From Parafilimonas sp. (GTDB taxonomy: Bacteria; Bacteroidota; Bacteroidia; Chitinophagales; Chitinophagaceae), in contig JAHEZC010000103.1 of the NCBI GenBank assembly GCA_023251275.1, positions 1 to 7,855 of the forward strand: a stretch of DNA of 7,855 nt. The letters are read 5' to 3'. The notes below the pieces were generated by a model. That model was not told where the DNA came from. It searched no databases and saw only the letters and a program-made list of their open reading frames with translations. Position numbers and translations under genes: made by a program. Every line of letters begins with the position of its first letter. The stretch's first letter is position 1. This document shows, one piece after another, positions 1 to 7,067 of this stretch.

Positions 1-3000
1 AGAAACTGAAGATTGAAACGGTAATGCCCAATCGTTTAAAGATTGATCTCAATTTCGGTAATATAGATGCACTTGGTAAAAATGTCCCGCAAGGCGGGAT
101 GAACGGAACACTTTCTGCAAAATGGTTATTCGGCGCAACGGCGCAAAACCTGAAAGCAAGGGTTGATGCACAATTGTACAGGAGAAAAACATTGTTCCCA
201 AAATTCAAAGACTATGTGTTCGATGATCCTACTGCTTCTTTCGATGCACAATCGAAAACGATCTTCGATGGTACATTAAACGCAGATGGGTTTGCATCTG
301 TCTCTCCAAAATTTGAAGTAGGCGAGAATGCACCGGGGCAACTGCTTGCAAACCTGATGGTAAAAGTGTTTGAGCCCGGAGGAAATTTCAGCATTGATAA
401 TTTCTCCATGCCATTCAATCCATATACATCTTATGCAGGCGTGCATGTGCCGGAAGGTGATAAAACCTGGGGCTTTCTGCAATCAGGACAAAATCACCGC
501 TTCGATATTGCGGATGTGGACACCAAAGGAATTCCTGTAAGTGGTGAAACAAATGTAGAAGTGCAGATATACAAAATACAATGGCGCTGGTGGTGGGATA
601 ATACCGGCGATGTCTTAACCAATTTCACGCAGGATAAATACAACAAGCTCATTAAAAAACAAACGGTCACGCTGAATAATGGCAAAGGGTATTACAACAT
701 TAATATAAGCGATGATGATTGGGGTCGTTATCTCATTTTAATAAAAGACACTCGCAGCGGTCATTCAACAGGGGCTGCATTTTATATTGATGATTATAGC
801 TGGCAAAGCCGCAGTGGCAATAATGATCAGAGCGCTGCAGATATGTTATCTTTCACTTCAGACAAAGAAAAATATAATGTGGGTGAAAATATAAACCTGA
901 CAATACCAACAAGCAAAGATGGGCGTGCACTCATAAGCATCGAAACGGGAAGCAAAGTGTATAAAACATATTGGGTGAATACCTCACAGGGACAGACAAC
1001 ATTTTCATTTAAAGCAGAAAAAGAAATGTCGCCCAATGTGTATGTGAATGTAAGCCTGATACAACCCCATGCACAAACGATCAATGACCTCCCGATAAGA
1101 ATGTATGGTGTGATACCGGTTATTGTAGAAGATAAAAACACGATACTGAAACCTGTCATCAAAATGCCAGATGTGATAAGACCTGAAGAAAATAATACGA
1201 TCACCGTTTCAGAAGCATCAGGAAAAAACATGACTTATGTAATTGCATTGGTGGATGAAGGACTGCTTGATCTTACAAGATTTAAAACACCCGACCCGCA
1301 CGATGCATTTTATGCGAGAGAAGCATTGGGCTTAAAAAGTTTTGATGTATATGATGATGTCATCGGCGCTTTCGGAGGTCAACTGGAACGTATTCTCACT
1401 ATCGGCGGTGATGCAAGTGCTGAGCTTGCCGCAAAGGCAAGAAGAGCGAATCGTTTTAGACCCGTTGTGCAGTTTATGGGGCCATTCAAATCAAGTGGCG
1501 GAAGTAAAACACATTCATTCAGGTTACCGCCCTATATGGGAAGTGTGAGAGCAATGGTGATTGCTGCGAATGATGGCGCTTATGGTATGTCGGAAAAAAG
1601 TGTGAAAGTAAAAAAACCATTGATGCTGCTCGCAACATTGCCACGTGTGTTGGGTCCGTCTGAAGAATTAAAAATTCCTGTAACTGTTTTTGCAACAGAA
1701 AATAATATCCGTAACGTGAGTTTGAGTCTGCAAAGTAATCCATTCATCGAAGCAGGCGGATCGCAGAATGTTTCTTTCAGCGGAACCGGCGAACAGGTGG
1801 TTTATTTTGCTGCAAAAGTAAAATCGAATACAGGTATTGGCATCGTGAAGATCATTGCATCAAGCGGAAAAGAAAAAGATGAAACTGCAGTGGAGATTGA
1901 TATCAGGAATCCTAATCCTGTTATTACACAGGTTACGGAAACAACTTTACAACCCAATCAATCATGGACTTCAACAGTCGCTATGGTTGGTGATATCAGT
2001 TCTTCGAATGCTGTGTTAGAAATATCAAGTATTCCTGCCATCAATCTGCAGAAGCGTTTGAATTATTTGATCACTTATCCGCATGGATGTATAGAGCAAA
2101 CAACTTCTGCAGTATTCCCGCAGTTGGTGTTGAATCAATTGCTTGATCTGAGCGAAGCGCAAAAAAGAAAAATTGATATGAACATTCGTGCAGGAATTCA
2201 GAAGCTGCAAAACTTTCAGCAAAGCGATGGAGGCTTCAGCTATTGGCCAGGCTATGGCGGCAGCAATGAATGGGGATCAAGCTATGCGGGGAATTTTTTG
2301 CTCGAAGCACTCAACAATGGTTACAATGTTCCTTCATCCATGATACAGCAATGGAAACAATATGAACGCACCAAAGCGCTTGCATGGAATGTAACGACAG
2401 CGCCATGGTATGGTACTGACCTCGAACAGTCATACCGTTTGTATTTGCTTGCCATGGCAAAGACTCCTGAGCTTGGAGCGATGAACCGGTTGAAAGAATT
2501 CAAATTCCTCACACCCGAAGCAAAGTGGAGACTCGCAGCAGCCTACCAGTTGATCGGTCAGTCGCAGGTTGCCTTACAACTCATTAGCGGATTGCCTGTA
2601 TCATTTTCTGAAAGACAAAACGCGGGCTTTACTTTCGGCAGCAATCTCCGCGACCAGGCAATGGTGCTTGAAACGTTGACACTGCTAAACAGAAAAACAG
2701 AAGCAACAACATTGGTGAAAACAATCGCTGCAAAGCTTTCGCAGGATGATTGGTACAGCACGCAAACAACCGCATATTGTTTGATTGCCATTGCAAAATA
2801 TACCGGCACAAATAAAGACAGTAAAAAAATAATTATTTCAGGGAAAGCAGGCGATGAGAATATCAATCTCAACACAAATGCTGTTGTGTCACAAAATATG
2901 CTTAGATGGAAGAATGGGAAAGCAGGTGTGGAGATTACCAATAAAGGGAACAACACATTGTTTGCAAGAGTTATCAATGAAGGAAGACCATTGAGTGGTG

Positions 3001-3446
3001 AGCATATTCCGGTGAATAATAATCTCCAGGTATTGCAGGTAAATGTGACTTATACAACTGCAGCAGGACAAAGCATTGACCCGGTGCAGATCAGACAGGG
3101 AACGGATTTCGTAGCAAAGGTTGTTGTGAAAAATCCCGGGTATCGCGGCATGTACAATGAAATGGCGTTATCACAGATATTTCCCGGCGGATGGGAAATT
3201 CTCAACACAAGATTGTATAACAGCGAAGGTGCTTTCAAATCATCACCAAGCGATTATATGGACATTCGTGATGACCGCGTGTATCATTATTTTGATATAC
3301 GCGCAGGCGAAACATTGACGTATTATGTGCAGTTGAATGCAGCTTATCCGGGAAAATATTTTTGGCCCGGCGTCTATTGCGAAGCCATGTATGACCATGC
3401 TATAAGCGGTGGTGTGGCAGGTAAGTGGGTGAATGTAGTGGAATGA
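1..3446 (+). CDS. Bacterial alpha-2-macroglobulin (thioester protease trap), 5'-truncated by the window edge
   Basis: The frame is open from the first full codon at 3 to the TGA at 3444-3446 (1147 visible codons). The ATG at 24 is internal: in-frame codons reading KLKIETV precede it, so the true start lies upstream. Residues below count from position 3. Domains in order: macroglobulin-like beta domains; a bait-region-type domain at about 282-430; a conserved VDEGLLDL stretch near 415; the central A2M domain at about 486-573 (PYMGSVRAM); a thioester alpha/alpha-toroid domain at about 680-930 with the CIEQ motif at 696-699 (Cys codon 2088-2090); and C-terminal receptor-binding-like beta domains. 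In the family the Cys-Gln thioester covalently captures a protease that cleaves the bait region, in the periplasm. The signal peptide or lipobox would be outside the window. Family members are commonly 1500-1900 aa, so roughly a third is missing. The natural end (NVVE) is followed by TGA, which shows that TGA is a stop in this genome. The usual partner gene, pbpC, lies downstream beyond the inserted transposase. Confidence 0.93.
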   Translation, partial: KLKIETVMPNRLKIDLNFGNIDALGKNVPQGGMNGTLSAKWLFGATAQNLKARVDAQLYRRKTLFPKFKDYVFDDPTASFDAQSKTIFDGTLNADGFASVSPKFEVGENAPGQLLANLMVKVFEPGGNFSIDNFSMPFNPYTSYAGVHVPEGDKTWGFLQSGQNHRFDIADVDTKGIPVSGETNVEVQIYKIQWRWWWDNTGDVLTNFTQDKYNKLIKKQTVTLNNGKGYYNINISDDDWGRYLILIKDTRSGHSTGAAFYIDDYSWQSRSGNNDQSAADMLSFTSDKEKYNVGENINLTIPTSKDGRALISIETGSKVYKTYWVNTSQGQTTFSFKAEKEMSPNVYVNVSLIQPHAQTINDLPIRMYGVIPVIVEDKNTILKPVIKMPDVIRPEENNTITVSEASGKNMTYVIALVDEGLLDLTRFKTPDPHDAFYAREALGLKSFDVYDDVIGAFGGQLERILTIGGDASAELAAKARRANRFRPVVQFMGPFKSSGGSKTHSFRLPPYMGSVRAMVIAANDGAYGMSEKSVKVKKPLMLLATLPRVLGPSEELKIPVTVFATENNIRNVSLSLQSNPFIEAGGSQNVSFSGTGEQVVYFAAKVKSNTGIGIVKIIASSGKEKDETAVEIDIRNPNPVITQVTETTLQPNQSWTSTVAMVGDISSSNAVLEISSIPAINLQKRLNYLITYPHGCIEQTTSAVFPQLVLNQLLDLSEAQKRKIDMNIRAGIQKLQNFQQSDGGFSYWPGYGGSNEWGSSYAGNFLLEALNNGYNVPSSMIQQWKQYERTKALAWNVTTAPWYGTDLEQSYRLYLLAMAKTPELGAMNRLKEFKFLTPEAKWRLAAAYQLIGQSQVALQLISGLPVSFSERQNAGFTFGSNLRDQAMVLETLTLLNRKTEATTLVKTIAAKLSQDDWYSTQTTAYCLIAIAKYTGTNKDSKKIIISGKAGDENINLNTNAVVSQNMLRWKNGKAGVEITNKGNNTLFARVINEGRPLSGEHIPVNNNLQVLQVNVTYTTAAGQSIDPVQIRQGTDFVAKVVVKNPGYRGMYNEMALSQIFPGGWEILNTRLYNSEGAFKSSPSDYMDIRDDRVYHYFDIRAGETLTYYVQLNAAYPGKYFWPGVYCEAMYDHAISGGVAGKWVNVVE

Positions 3447-3454
3447 GTTATCAG

Positions 3455-3484
3455 GGGATGACAACCTCTCGAGGTTGTCATCCC
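3455..3484. repeat. REP-like palindrome, copy 1
   Basis: Two 14-nt arms, GGGATGACAACCTC and its perfect reverse complement, around a 2-nt centre (TC). It starts 8 nt after the alpha-2-macroglobulin stop and ends 16 nt before the RAYT start codon. Compared with copies 2 and 3 the fourth base of the left arm is A instead of T, and the matching base in the right arm is T instead of A, so the pairing is kept. No U-tract follows directly, so it is not a classical intrinsic terminator, although the transcript would form a strong hairpin. Confidence 0.92.
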
Positions 3485-3500
3485 ATTTCCGATAATTTTT

Positions 3501-4106
3501 ATGCCAATCAATCAAAAATATTTAGCTCCGTTTTCTCCAGATAAATATTATCACGTGTTTAATCGGAGTCATTCAGGTAAATTAATGTTTTCTGAAAACG
3601 ATGAGTACATCATTTTCTTAGACCTGTGTAAAAAATATCTCACAGCTTATTTTCAATTTTTTGCTTATTGCCTGCTCCCAAATCATTTCCATTTGTTTCT
3701 TCAGGTAAAGGATGAAAATATTTTCAGCATCAGAACGCCGGTACTAACAATAAATGATTTATGTGTGCAGCAGTTCAGAAACCTTTTTATATCATACACA
3801 AATAAAATCAATAAAAAATCTGATGCACACGGTGGAATTTTCAGCACACCATTCAGAAGAGTAAATGTTGAAGATGATATTTATTTTACTCAGCTAATAT
3901 TTTATATTCATACTAATCCTGTACATCATTGTATAACAAATGATTTTACAAATTATCAGTATTCTTCTTACAAAAGTTTTTTGAGCAGCATGCCCACTTT
4001 GCTTGAAAGAGAAATGGTTTTAGAATGGTTTGGAGACAAGGAAAGATTTATTAAATATCATCGCTCACACCAGGTAAATATTCCAACAGATTTTTTAATT
4101 GAGTAA
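3501..4106 (+). CDS. REP-associated tyrosine transposase (RAYT; Y1/HUH single-strand transposase, IS200-like)
   Basis: A 201-aa protein starting at ATG 3501, the only sensible start, with an AT-rich leader and no Shine-Dalgarno. The N-terminal YYHVFNRSHSGKLMF block matches the usual opening of this family. The HUH metal-binding motif is HFH at residues 62-64 within LLPNHFHLF. The FYIHTNPVHH block places the likely catalytic tyrosine at Y135, comparable to the YIxxNPV tyrosine of other RAYTs, and is followed by a YQYSSYKSF motif near 153-160. The key residues are present, so the enzyme may be active. Such proteins cut and rejoin single-stranded DNA at hairpins through a 5'-phosphotyrosine intermediate, and RAYTs are linked to REP palindromes, two of which flank this gene. 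The gene is clearly more AT-rich than its neighbours and ends in tandem TAA codons. No accessory transposon gene is present. An IS200/IS605 member is the main alternative, but the length, motifs and flanking palindromes favour a RAYT. Confidence 0.9.
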   Translation: MPINQKYLAPFSPDKYYHVFNRSHSGKLMFSENDEYIIFLDLCKKYLTAYFQFFAYCLLPNHFHLFLQVKDENIFSIRTPVLTINDLCVQQFRNLFISYTNKINKKSDAHGGIFSTPFRRVNVEDDIYFTQLIFYIHTNPVHHCITNDFTNYQYSSYKSFLSSMPTLLEREMVLEWFGDKERFIKYHRSHQVNIPTDFLIE

Positions 4107-4113
4107 TAATTCC

Positions 4114-4143
4114 GGGTTGACAACCTCTTGAGGTTGCCAACCC
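4114..4143. repeat. REP-like palindrome, copy 2
   Basis: Left arm GGGTTGACAACCTC, centre TT, right arm GAGGTTGCCAACCC. The arms are complementary except at one position (C where T is expected). It begins 7 nt after the RAYT stop codon and ends 5 nt before the ATG of pbpC, so it fills the space where the pbpC ribosome-binding region would be. A hairpin here could influence pbpC translation or mRNA stability; this is inference. Confidence 0.92.
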
Positions 4144-4148
4144 TCAAT

Positions 4149-5804
4149 ATGTATCCTTTACAGAAAATATTAAATCACTTTTACAGTCTTTCTTATTTTT
4201 CCAAAATCAAATGGAGCCTCCTTAGTGTATCCCTTATTTGGTTCTGTTTTTCTATGCCTGCAAACCTGTTCAATAACCCCACCAGCTTTATTATTACAGA
4301 TAAAGACGGCAATCTTTTAAATGCATCCATCGCAAAAGATGGACAATGGCGTTTCCCTTATGACGATAATGTTCCGGAAAAATTTGTGCAGTGCATCACT
4401 GCTTTCGAAGACAAAAGATTTTTTTACCATCCGGGAGTTGATCCTATCGCTTTGTGCAGGGCGATTATACAAAATATTAAAAACAAAAAAACAGTAAGCG
4501 GCGGCAGCACGCTTACCATGCAGGTGATCCGCCTGCATAAAAAAAATAATGACCGCAACGCATGGAATAAATTCACTGAAACCATTCTCGCACTGCGTAT
4601 GGAATTTTCTTACAGCAAAAAAAATATTCTTGCATTGTATGCAGCGAACGCGCCATTCGGCAGCAACGTTGTTGGTCTCGATGCTGCATCATGGCGATAT
4701 TTTGGAAGGAGTGCAGATAAATTATCATGGGGTGAAATGTCTGCCCTCGCTGTATTGCCCAATGCACCTGCATTGGTTCATCCTGGTCGAAACAGAAATG
4801 AATTGCTGCGTAAAAGAAATGAATTACTCGATAAACTTTTTGCAGACAAGATCATAGATAAAACAACTGCATATCTTGCAAAACTTGAACCATTGCCTGG
4901 TGCGCCGAAGACATTGCCGCAGTTCGCTCCGCATTTACTTGACCGTTTTAAAAAAGATTATGCTTCGCATAAAAAAATTGATGCAACCGTCTCAACAGGT
5001 ATTCAAACCACGATTGATATCCATTTACAGCAACAGGTAAATGATGTTATCCTGCAGCATCATAAGCAATTAAAGGGAAATCAAATCAACAATGCGGCTG
5101 CGATGATTGTGGATGTGGAAACCGGAAATGTATTGGCATACATTGGAAATGTATATCAACCTGATGACAGTTCATTGCAAAGTCATGTGGATGTGCTTGC
5201 TGCTGTGCGCAGTCCCGGCAGCACGTTGAAACCATTATTGTATGCATCATTATTAACTGAGGGAACTTTATTGCCGCGGCAACTTATTCCAGACATTCCC
5301 ACGCAAATCGGCGGATATACCCCGCAGAACTTTGATTTAAGCTATGATGGTGCCGTGCCTGCCAACCGTGCATTGTCGCGCAGCCTGAATATTCCTGCGG
5401 TAAGATTATTGCAGCAGTACAAGTATCAACGATTTTATGATGTGCTGAAGCAATGCGGGTTCACATCGCTCAACAGGCCTGCTGATACTTATGGTATGAG
5501 TTTGATTCTTGGAGGATGCGAGATCAATCCTTACGAGTTGGCAGGTGTCTATAGCAGCATGGCGAGAATGTATGATCATCAAAGAAAAAATAATGGAAAA
5601 TGGAATAGCGATGATTGGTTTATGCCGAATTATGTGAAGTCCGAAAGTCCGAAAGTCGGTGAGTCGGAAAGAAAAAAATATGAACCACAAACTGCAAACC
5701 ACAAACCACAAACCACAACCCCTCTCTTCGATTACACATCTCTGTGGCATACGTTCAACGCAATGAATGAAGTGATGCGTCCGGGTGAAGAAGGATTGTG
5801 GTGA
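4149..5804 (+). CDS. pbpC: Penicillin-binding protein 1C, N-terminal part, ended by an in-frame TGA
   Basis: Start chosen at ATG 4149 (MYPLQK). A TTG at 4128 is in frame but lies inside palindrome 2, so it is unlikely. Residues about 16-37 form one hydrophobic anchor, leaving the rest in the periplasm. The glycosyltransferase family 51 domain follows: ITAFEDKRFFYHPGVD with catalytic Glu87, then GGSTLTMQ, and the conserved YAANAPFGSNVVG region. The transpeptidase domain has SPGSTLKP (nucleophile Ser358, Lys361) and SLN (412-414). The reading ends after residue 551 at TGA 5802-5804, before the third transpeptidase motif, KTG, which continues in the same frame downstream. The enzyme polymerises lipid II glycan and cross-links peptides. 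In other bacteria its gene neighbours the alpha-2-macroglobulin gene, as here apart from the RAYT insertion. The linker at about residues 497-524 is encoded by short tandem repeats. Without readthrough the transpeptidase would be inactive, though the glycosyltransferase domain is complete. Confidence 0.88.
   Translation: MYPLQKILNHFYSLSYFSKIKWSLLSVSLIWFCFSMPANLFNNPTSFIITDKDGNLLNASIAKDGQWRFPYDDNVPEKFVQCITAFEDKRFFYHPGVDPIALCRAIIQNIKNKKTVSGGSTLTMQVIRLHKKNNDRNAWNKFTETILALRMEFSYSKKNILALYAANAPFGSNVVGLDAASWRYFGRSADKLSWGEMSALAVLPNAPALVHPGRNRNELLRKRNELLDKLFADKIIDKTTAYLAKLEPLPGAPKTLPQFAPHLLDRFKKDYASHKKIDATVSTGIQTTIDIHLQQQVNDVILQHHKQLKGNQINNAAAMIVDVETGNVLAYIGNVYQPDDSSLQSHVDVLAAVRSPGSTLKPLLYASLLTEGTLLPRQLIPDIPTQIGGYTPQNFDLSYDGAVPANRALSRSLNIPAVRLLQQYKYQRFYDVLKQCGFTSLNRPADTYGMSLILGGCEINPYELAGVYSSMARMYDHQRKNNGKWNSDDWFMPNYVKSESPKVGESERKKYEPQTANHKPQTTTPLFDYTSLWHTFNAMNEVMRPGEEGLW
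5639..5670 (+). repeat. Tandem array of four 8-bp units inside pbpC
   Basis: Units GTCCGAAA, GTCCGAAA, GTCGGTGA and GTCGGAAA occupy 5639-5646, 5647-5654, 5655-5662 and 5663-5670. They lie in the linker between the SxN and KTG motifs of PBP1C and encode part of a charged, low-complexity segment. Because the unit is 8 bp, gain or loss of one copy would shift the reading frame. Confidence 0.85.
5684..5718 (+). repeat. Tandem array of five 7-bp units inside pbpC
   Basis: Five contiguous units: ACCACAA, ACTGCAA, then ACCACAA three times. They encode a Gln/Thr/Pro/His-rich stretch (QTANHKPQTTT) in the PBP1C linker. Together with the 8-bp array just upstream this looks like intergenic-type simple repeat material inside a variable loop. 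The frame before and after is preserved, since the conserved SLWHTFNAMNEVMRPGEE segment follows. Confidence 0.85.
5802..5804 (+). other. pbpC: In-frame TGA interrupting pbpC
   Basis: The codons run GAA GGA TTG TGG TGA TTG TTT TCA. Conserved PBP1C sequence continues on both sides in the same frame (MRPGEEGLW, stop, LFSSAQHIAWKTG), so a single base substitution explains it without any frameshift. TGG to TGA (Trp) or CGA to TGA (Arg) are possible origins. TGA ends the upstream alpha-2-macroglobulin at its natural C-terminus, which argues against genome-wide TGA reassignment. A sequencing or assembly error cannot be excluded. Confidence 0.9.
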
Positions 5805-6608
5805 TTGTTTTCATCTGCGCAGCATATTGCCTGGAAAACAGGCACCAGCTTCGGTTTCAGAGATGGATGGGCTGTTGGCTTCACACCAAAATATTGCGTC
5901 ATTGTTTGGGTGGGCAATACTACAGGTGAGGGCAGACCTGATCTCACAGGCATTAATACTGCTGCACCCATATTGTTCGATATCTTTCGCTTATTGCCAT
6001 ACAGTGATTGGTTTACTTCGCCGTCATCAGGATTTACTTACCTGCCGGTATGCCATGAAAGCGGTTACAAAGCCGGGCCGGATTGTACAAAAGCGGATAC
6101 CATCATGGTCAGTGAAAGTGGAAGAAAAGCGCCGGTCTGTCCTTACCATCGTATCATTCATCTTGATCATACTGGTAATTATCGTGTAACAGCAAATTGC
6201 GAATCGCCATCCGACATGCTGCATCAATCGTGGTTTGTATTGCCACCGACAATCGAATATTATTACAAACAGCATCATGCGGATTATAAATCATTGCCGT
6301 TATTTATGCCCGGCTGCATTAATGAAAATATGCGCTCACTCGATATTATTTATCCCGAACAGGATGCAAAGATTTATGTGCCGCTTGAAGTAACGGGACA
6401 GCGCGGAAGAACAGTATTTACTGCTGCTGACCGCAATTCGAATGCAAAACTATTCTGGCATCTTGATGATGAATATGTCGGTACCACTACTCAATTTCAT
6501 CAAATGGCTTTTAATCCTTCACCAGGGAAACATATACTCACTGTTGTAGATGAAAATGGCGAAACAGTAACGAGAAACTTTGAGATATTAGAAAGAGAAA
6601 GACAATAA
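5805..6608 (+). CDS. pbpC: Penicillin-binding protein 1C, C-terminal part after the in-frame TGA (KTG motif and BiPBP_C domain)
   Basis: Same frame as the upstream portion, 267 codons, ending at TAA 6606-6608. It opens with LFSSAQHIAWKTGTSFGFRDGWAVG, which carries the third transpeptidase motif, KTG (Lys codon 5835-5837; residue 563 if the stop is read through). A Cys-containing segment with CPYHRIIHLD and NCESPSDMLHQSWFVLPP follows, then a C-terminal beta-sandwich of BiPBP_C type (about 6340-6600; YPEQDAKIYVP ... GKHILTVVDENGE), typical of PBP1C. The two parts together would be 819 codons, a normal PBP1C length. There is no convincing independent start: the TTG at 5805 falls in the middle of conserved sequence. 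The part is therefore best read as the 3' half of a pseudogene, or of a gene carrying a sequence error, rather than as its own gene. A free C-terminal fragment would lack a signal sequence and could not act alone in the periplasm. Confidence 0.85.
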   Translation: MFSSAQHIAWKTGTSFGFRDGWAVGFTPKYCVIVWVGNTTGEGRPDLTGINTAAPILFDIFRLLPYSDWFTSPSSGFTYLPVCHESGYKAGPDCTKADTIMVSESGRKAPVCPYHRIIHLDHTGNYRVTANCESPSDMLHQSWFVLPPTIEYYYKQHHADYKSLPLFMPGCINENMRSLDIIYPEQDAKIYVPLEVTGQRGRTVFTAADRNSNAKLFWHLDDEYVGTTTQFHQMAFNPSPGKHILTVVDENGETVTRNFEILERERQ

Positions 6609-6614
6609 TATTTA

Positions 6615-6646
6615 GGGTTGACAACCTCTTGGGAGGTTGTCAACCC
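6615..6646. repeat. REP-like palindrome, copy 3, between convergent genes
   Basis: Perfect 14-bp arms, GGGTTGACAACCTC and its reverse complement, around a 4-nt loop (TTGG). It begins 6 nt after the pbpC stop and lies 14 nt from the end of the convergent minus-strand gene. The location between converging genes is typical for REP elements and could give bidirectional transcript-end stabilisation or termination. There is no flanking T-tract. It is about 2.5 kb from the RAYT gene, so it is a dispersed copy. Confidence 0.92.
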
Positions 6647-6660
6647 GTGCCTTCAAATGT

Positions 6661-6966
6661 TTAGCCCCATTTTTTCCCCAATGCTTCAAGGTTTGCCCTG
6701 CCAAGGTCTTCACCAAGCATCACGGGATGAAACTCCATATCTGCATTGAACCAGAGAAACCAGGGCTCAGCCAAAGCCGGTATCTGTGAAACATCATCAA
6801 TATGGACGATCAGAATAGCAGTGCGTTTGCCGTCCATCTCCATAAAATAGGCAGCCTCAGGTTTTACATCACCGAGAATGGTTTGCATTTTCTGATCAGC
6901 GGAACCATCTTTTATATGAGCATTGAATGGTTCAAGGGGAAAGGAAATTTTTAATAAAAAGCGCAT
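6661..6966 (-). CDS. Small conserved protein of unknown function (about 101 aa)
   Basis: The start is taken at the ATG whose complement is 6964-6966 (MRFLLKISFPLEP). A longer in-frame reading adds nine residues (start 6993), but an MRF opening directly followed by a beta strand looks like the natural N-terminus. The stop is TAA (6661-6663). The sequence has a repeated beta-alpha-beta feel: strand MRFLLKISFP, helix around DGSADQKMQTILGDVKPEAAYF, strand KRTAILIVHI, then VSQIPALAEPWFLWFNADMEFHPVM and a short C-terminal helix. There is no signal peptide and no membrane segment, so it is probably cytoplasmic. The pattern KPEAAYF ... GKRTA ... IPALAEPWFLWFNA is one I associate with a family of about 100-residue uncharacterised proteins, possibly with a dimeric alpha/beta-barrel fold like YCII or Dabb proteins; that fold is a guess. 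It converges on pbpC across palindrome 3 and has no operon partner. I recognise no catalytic residues and assign no function. Confidence 0.75.
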   Translation of the reverse strand: MRFLLKISFPLEPFNAHIKDGSADQKMQTILGDVKPEAAYFMEMDGKRTAILIVHIDDVSQIPALAEPWFLWFNADMEFHPVMLGEDLGRANLEALGKKWG

Positions 6967-7067
6967 AGGATAAAATTTTAAATGGTGAAACAATCATTGA
7001 TTAATACGTAACAAAGCAAAAGAATGGTTTCCAGAATATGGTCTATTATTTTGTTAAAGGTTTCGAG

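Larger units (their letters stand above)
3455..4143 (+). mobile_element. RAYT gene bracketed by two REP-like palindromes (REPtron-type unit)
   Basis: A 689-nt unit made of palindrome 1 (3455-3484), the transposase gene (3501-4106) and palindrome 2 (4114-4143). The palindromes have nearly identical 14-bp arms. This is the arrangement called a REPtron in proteobacteria, where a RAYT recognises and cleaves the REP hairpins beside its own gene. The unit lies exactly between the alpha-2-macroglobulin and PBP1C genes, a pair that is normally adjacent. It is GC-poor (31% by hand count over 3541-3900, against 49% over 2221-2580 in the neighbouring gene), which suggests a separate origin. I see no other terminal repeats and no obvious target-site duplication. 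That the palindromes are substrates of this enzyme is inference from position and precedent. Confidence 0.75.

Noticed and set aside
827..1231. Minus-strand open frame of 134 codons inside the alpha-2-macroglobulin gene
   Set aside because: It is a shadow of the strongly conserved plus-strand coding sequence, with no recognisable protein pattern. The same holds for the other antisense frames at 2558-2977 and 5406-5750.
3455..3500. Palindrome 1 as an intrinsic terminator
   Set aside because: The hairpin is strong, but the nearest T-run is at 3496-3500, well away from the stem, and the same palindromes elsewhere lack a T-tract.
4128..4148. Upstream TTG start for PBP1C giving seven extra residues
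   Set aside because: The TTG lies in the centre and right arm of palindrome 2. The ATG at 4149 directly precedes a normal short cytoplasmic tail and membrane anchor.
5802..5804. TGA read as a sense codon by genetic-code reassignment or selenocysteine
   Set aside because: TGA ends the alpha-2-macroglobulin at its natural C-terminus, Trp elsewhere is TGG, and PBPs have no known selenocysteine near the KTG motif. No SECIS-like hairpin was evident directly after the codon.
5785..6189. Overlapping plus-strand open frame of 134 codons
   Set aside because: It overlaps the PBP1C frame, which carries the KTG motif and the conserved C-terminal segments. The alternative frame shows no conserved features.
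7040..7060. Bacteroidota-type -7 promoter element (TAnnTTTG) on the plus strand
   Set aside because: The local TATTATTTTG is one base off the required spacing, and there is no plus-strand gene downstream for it to serve.
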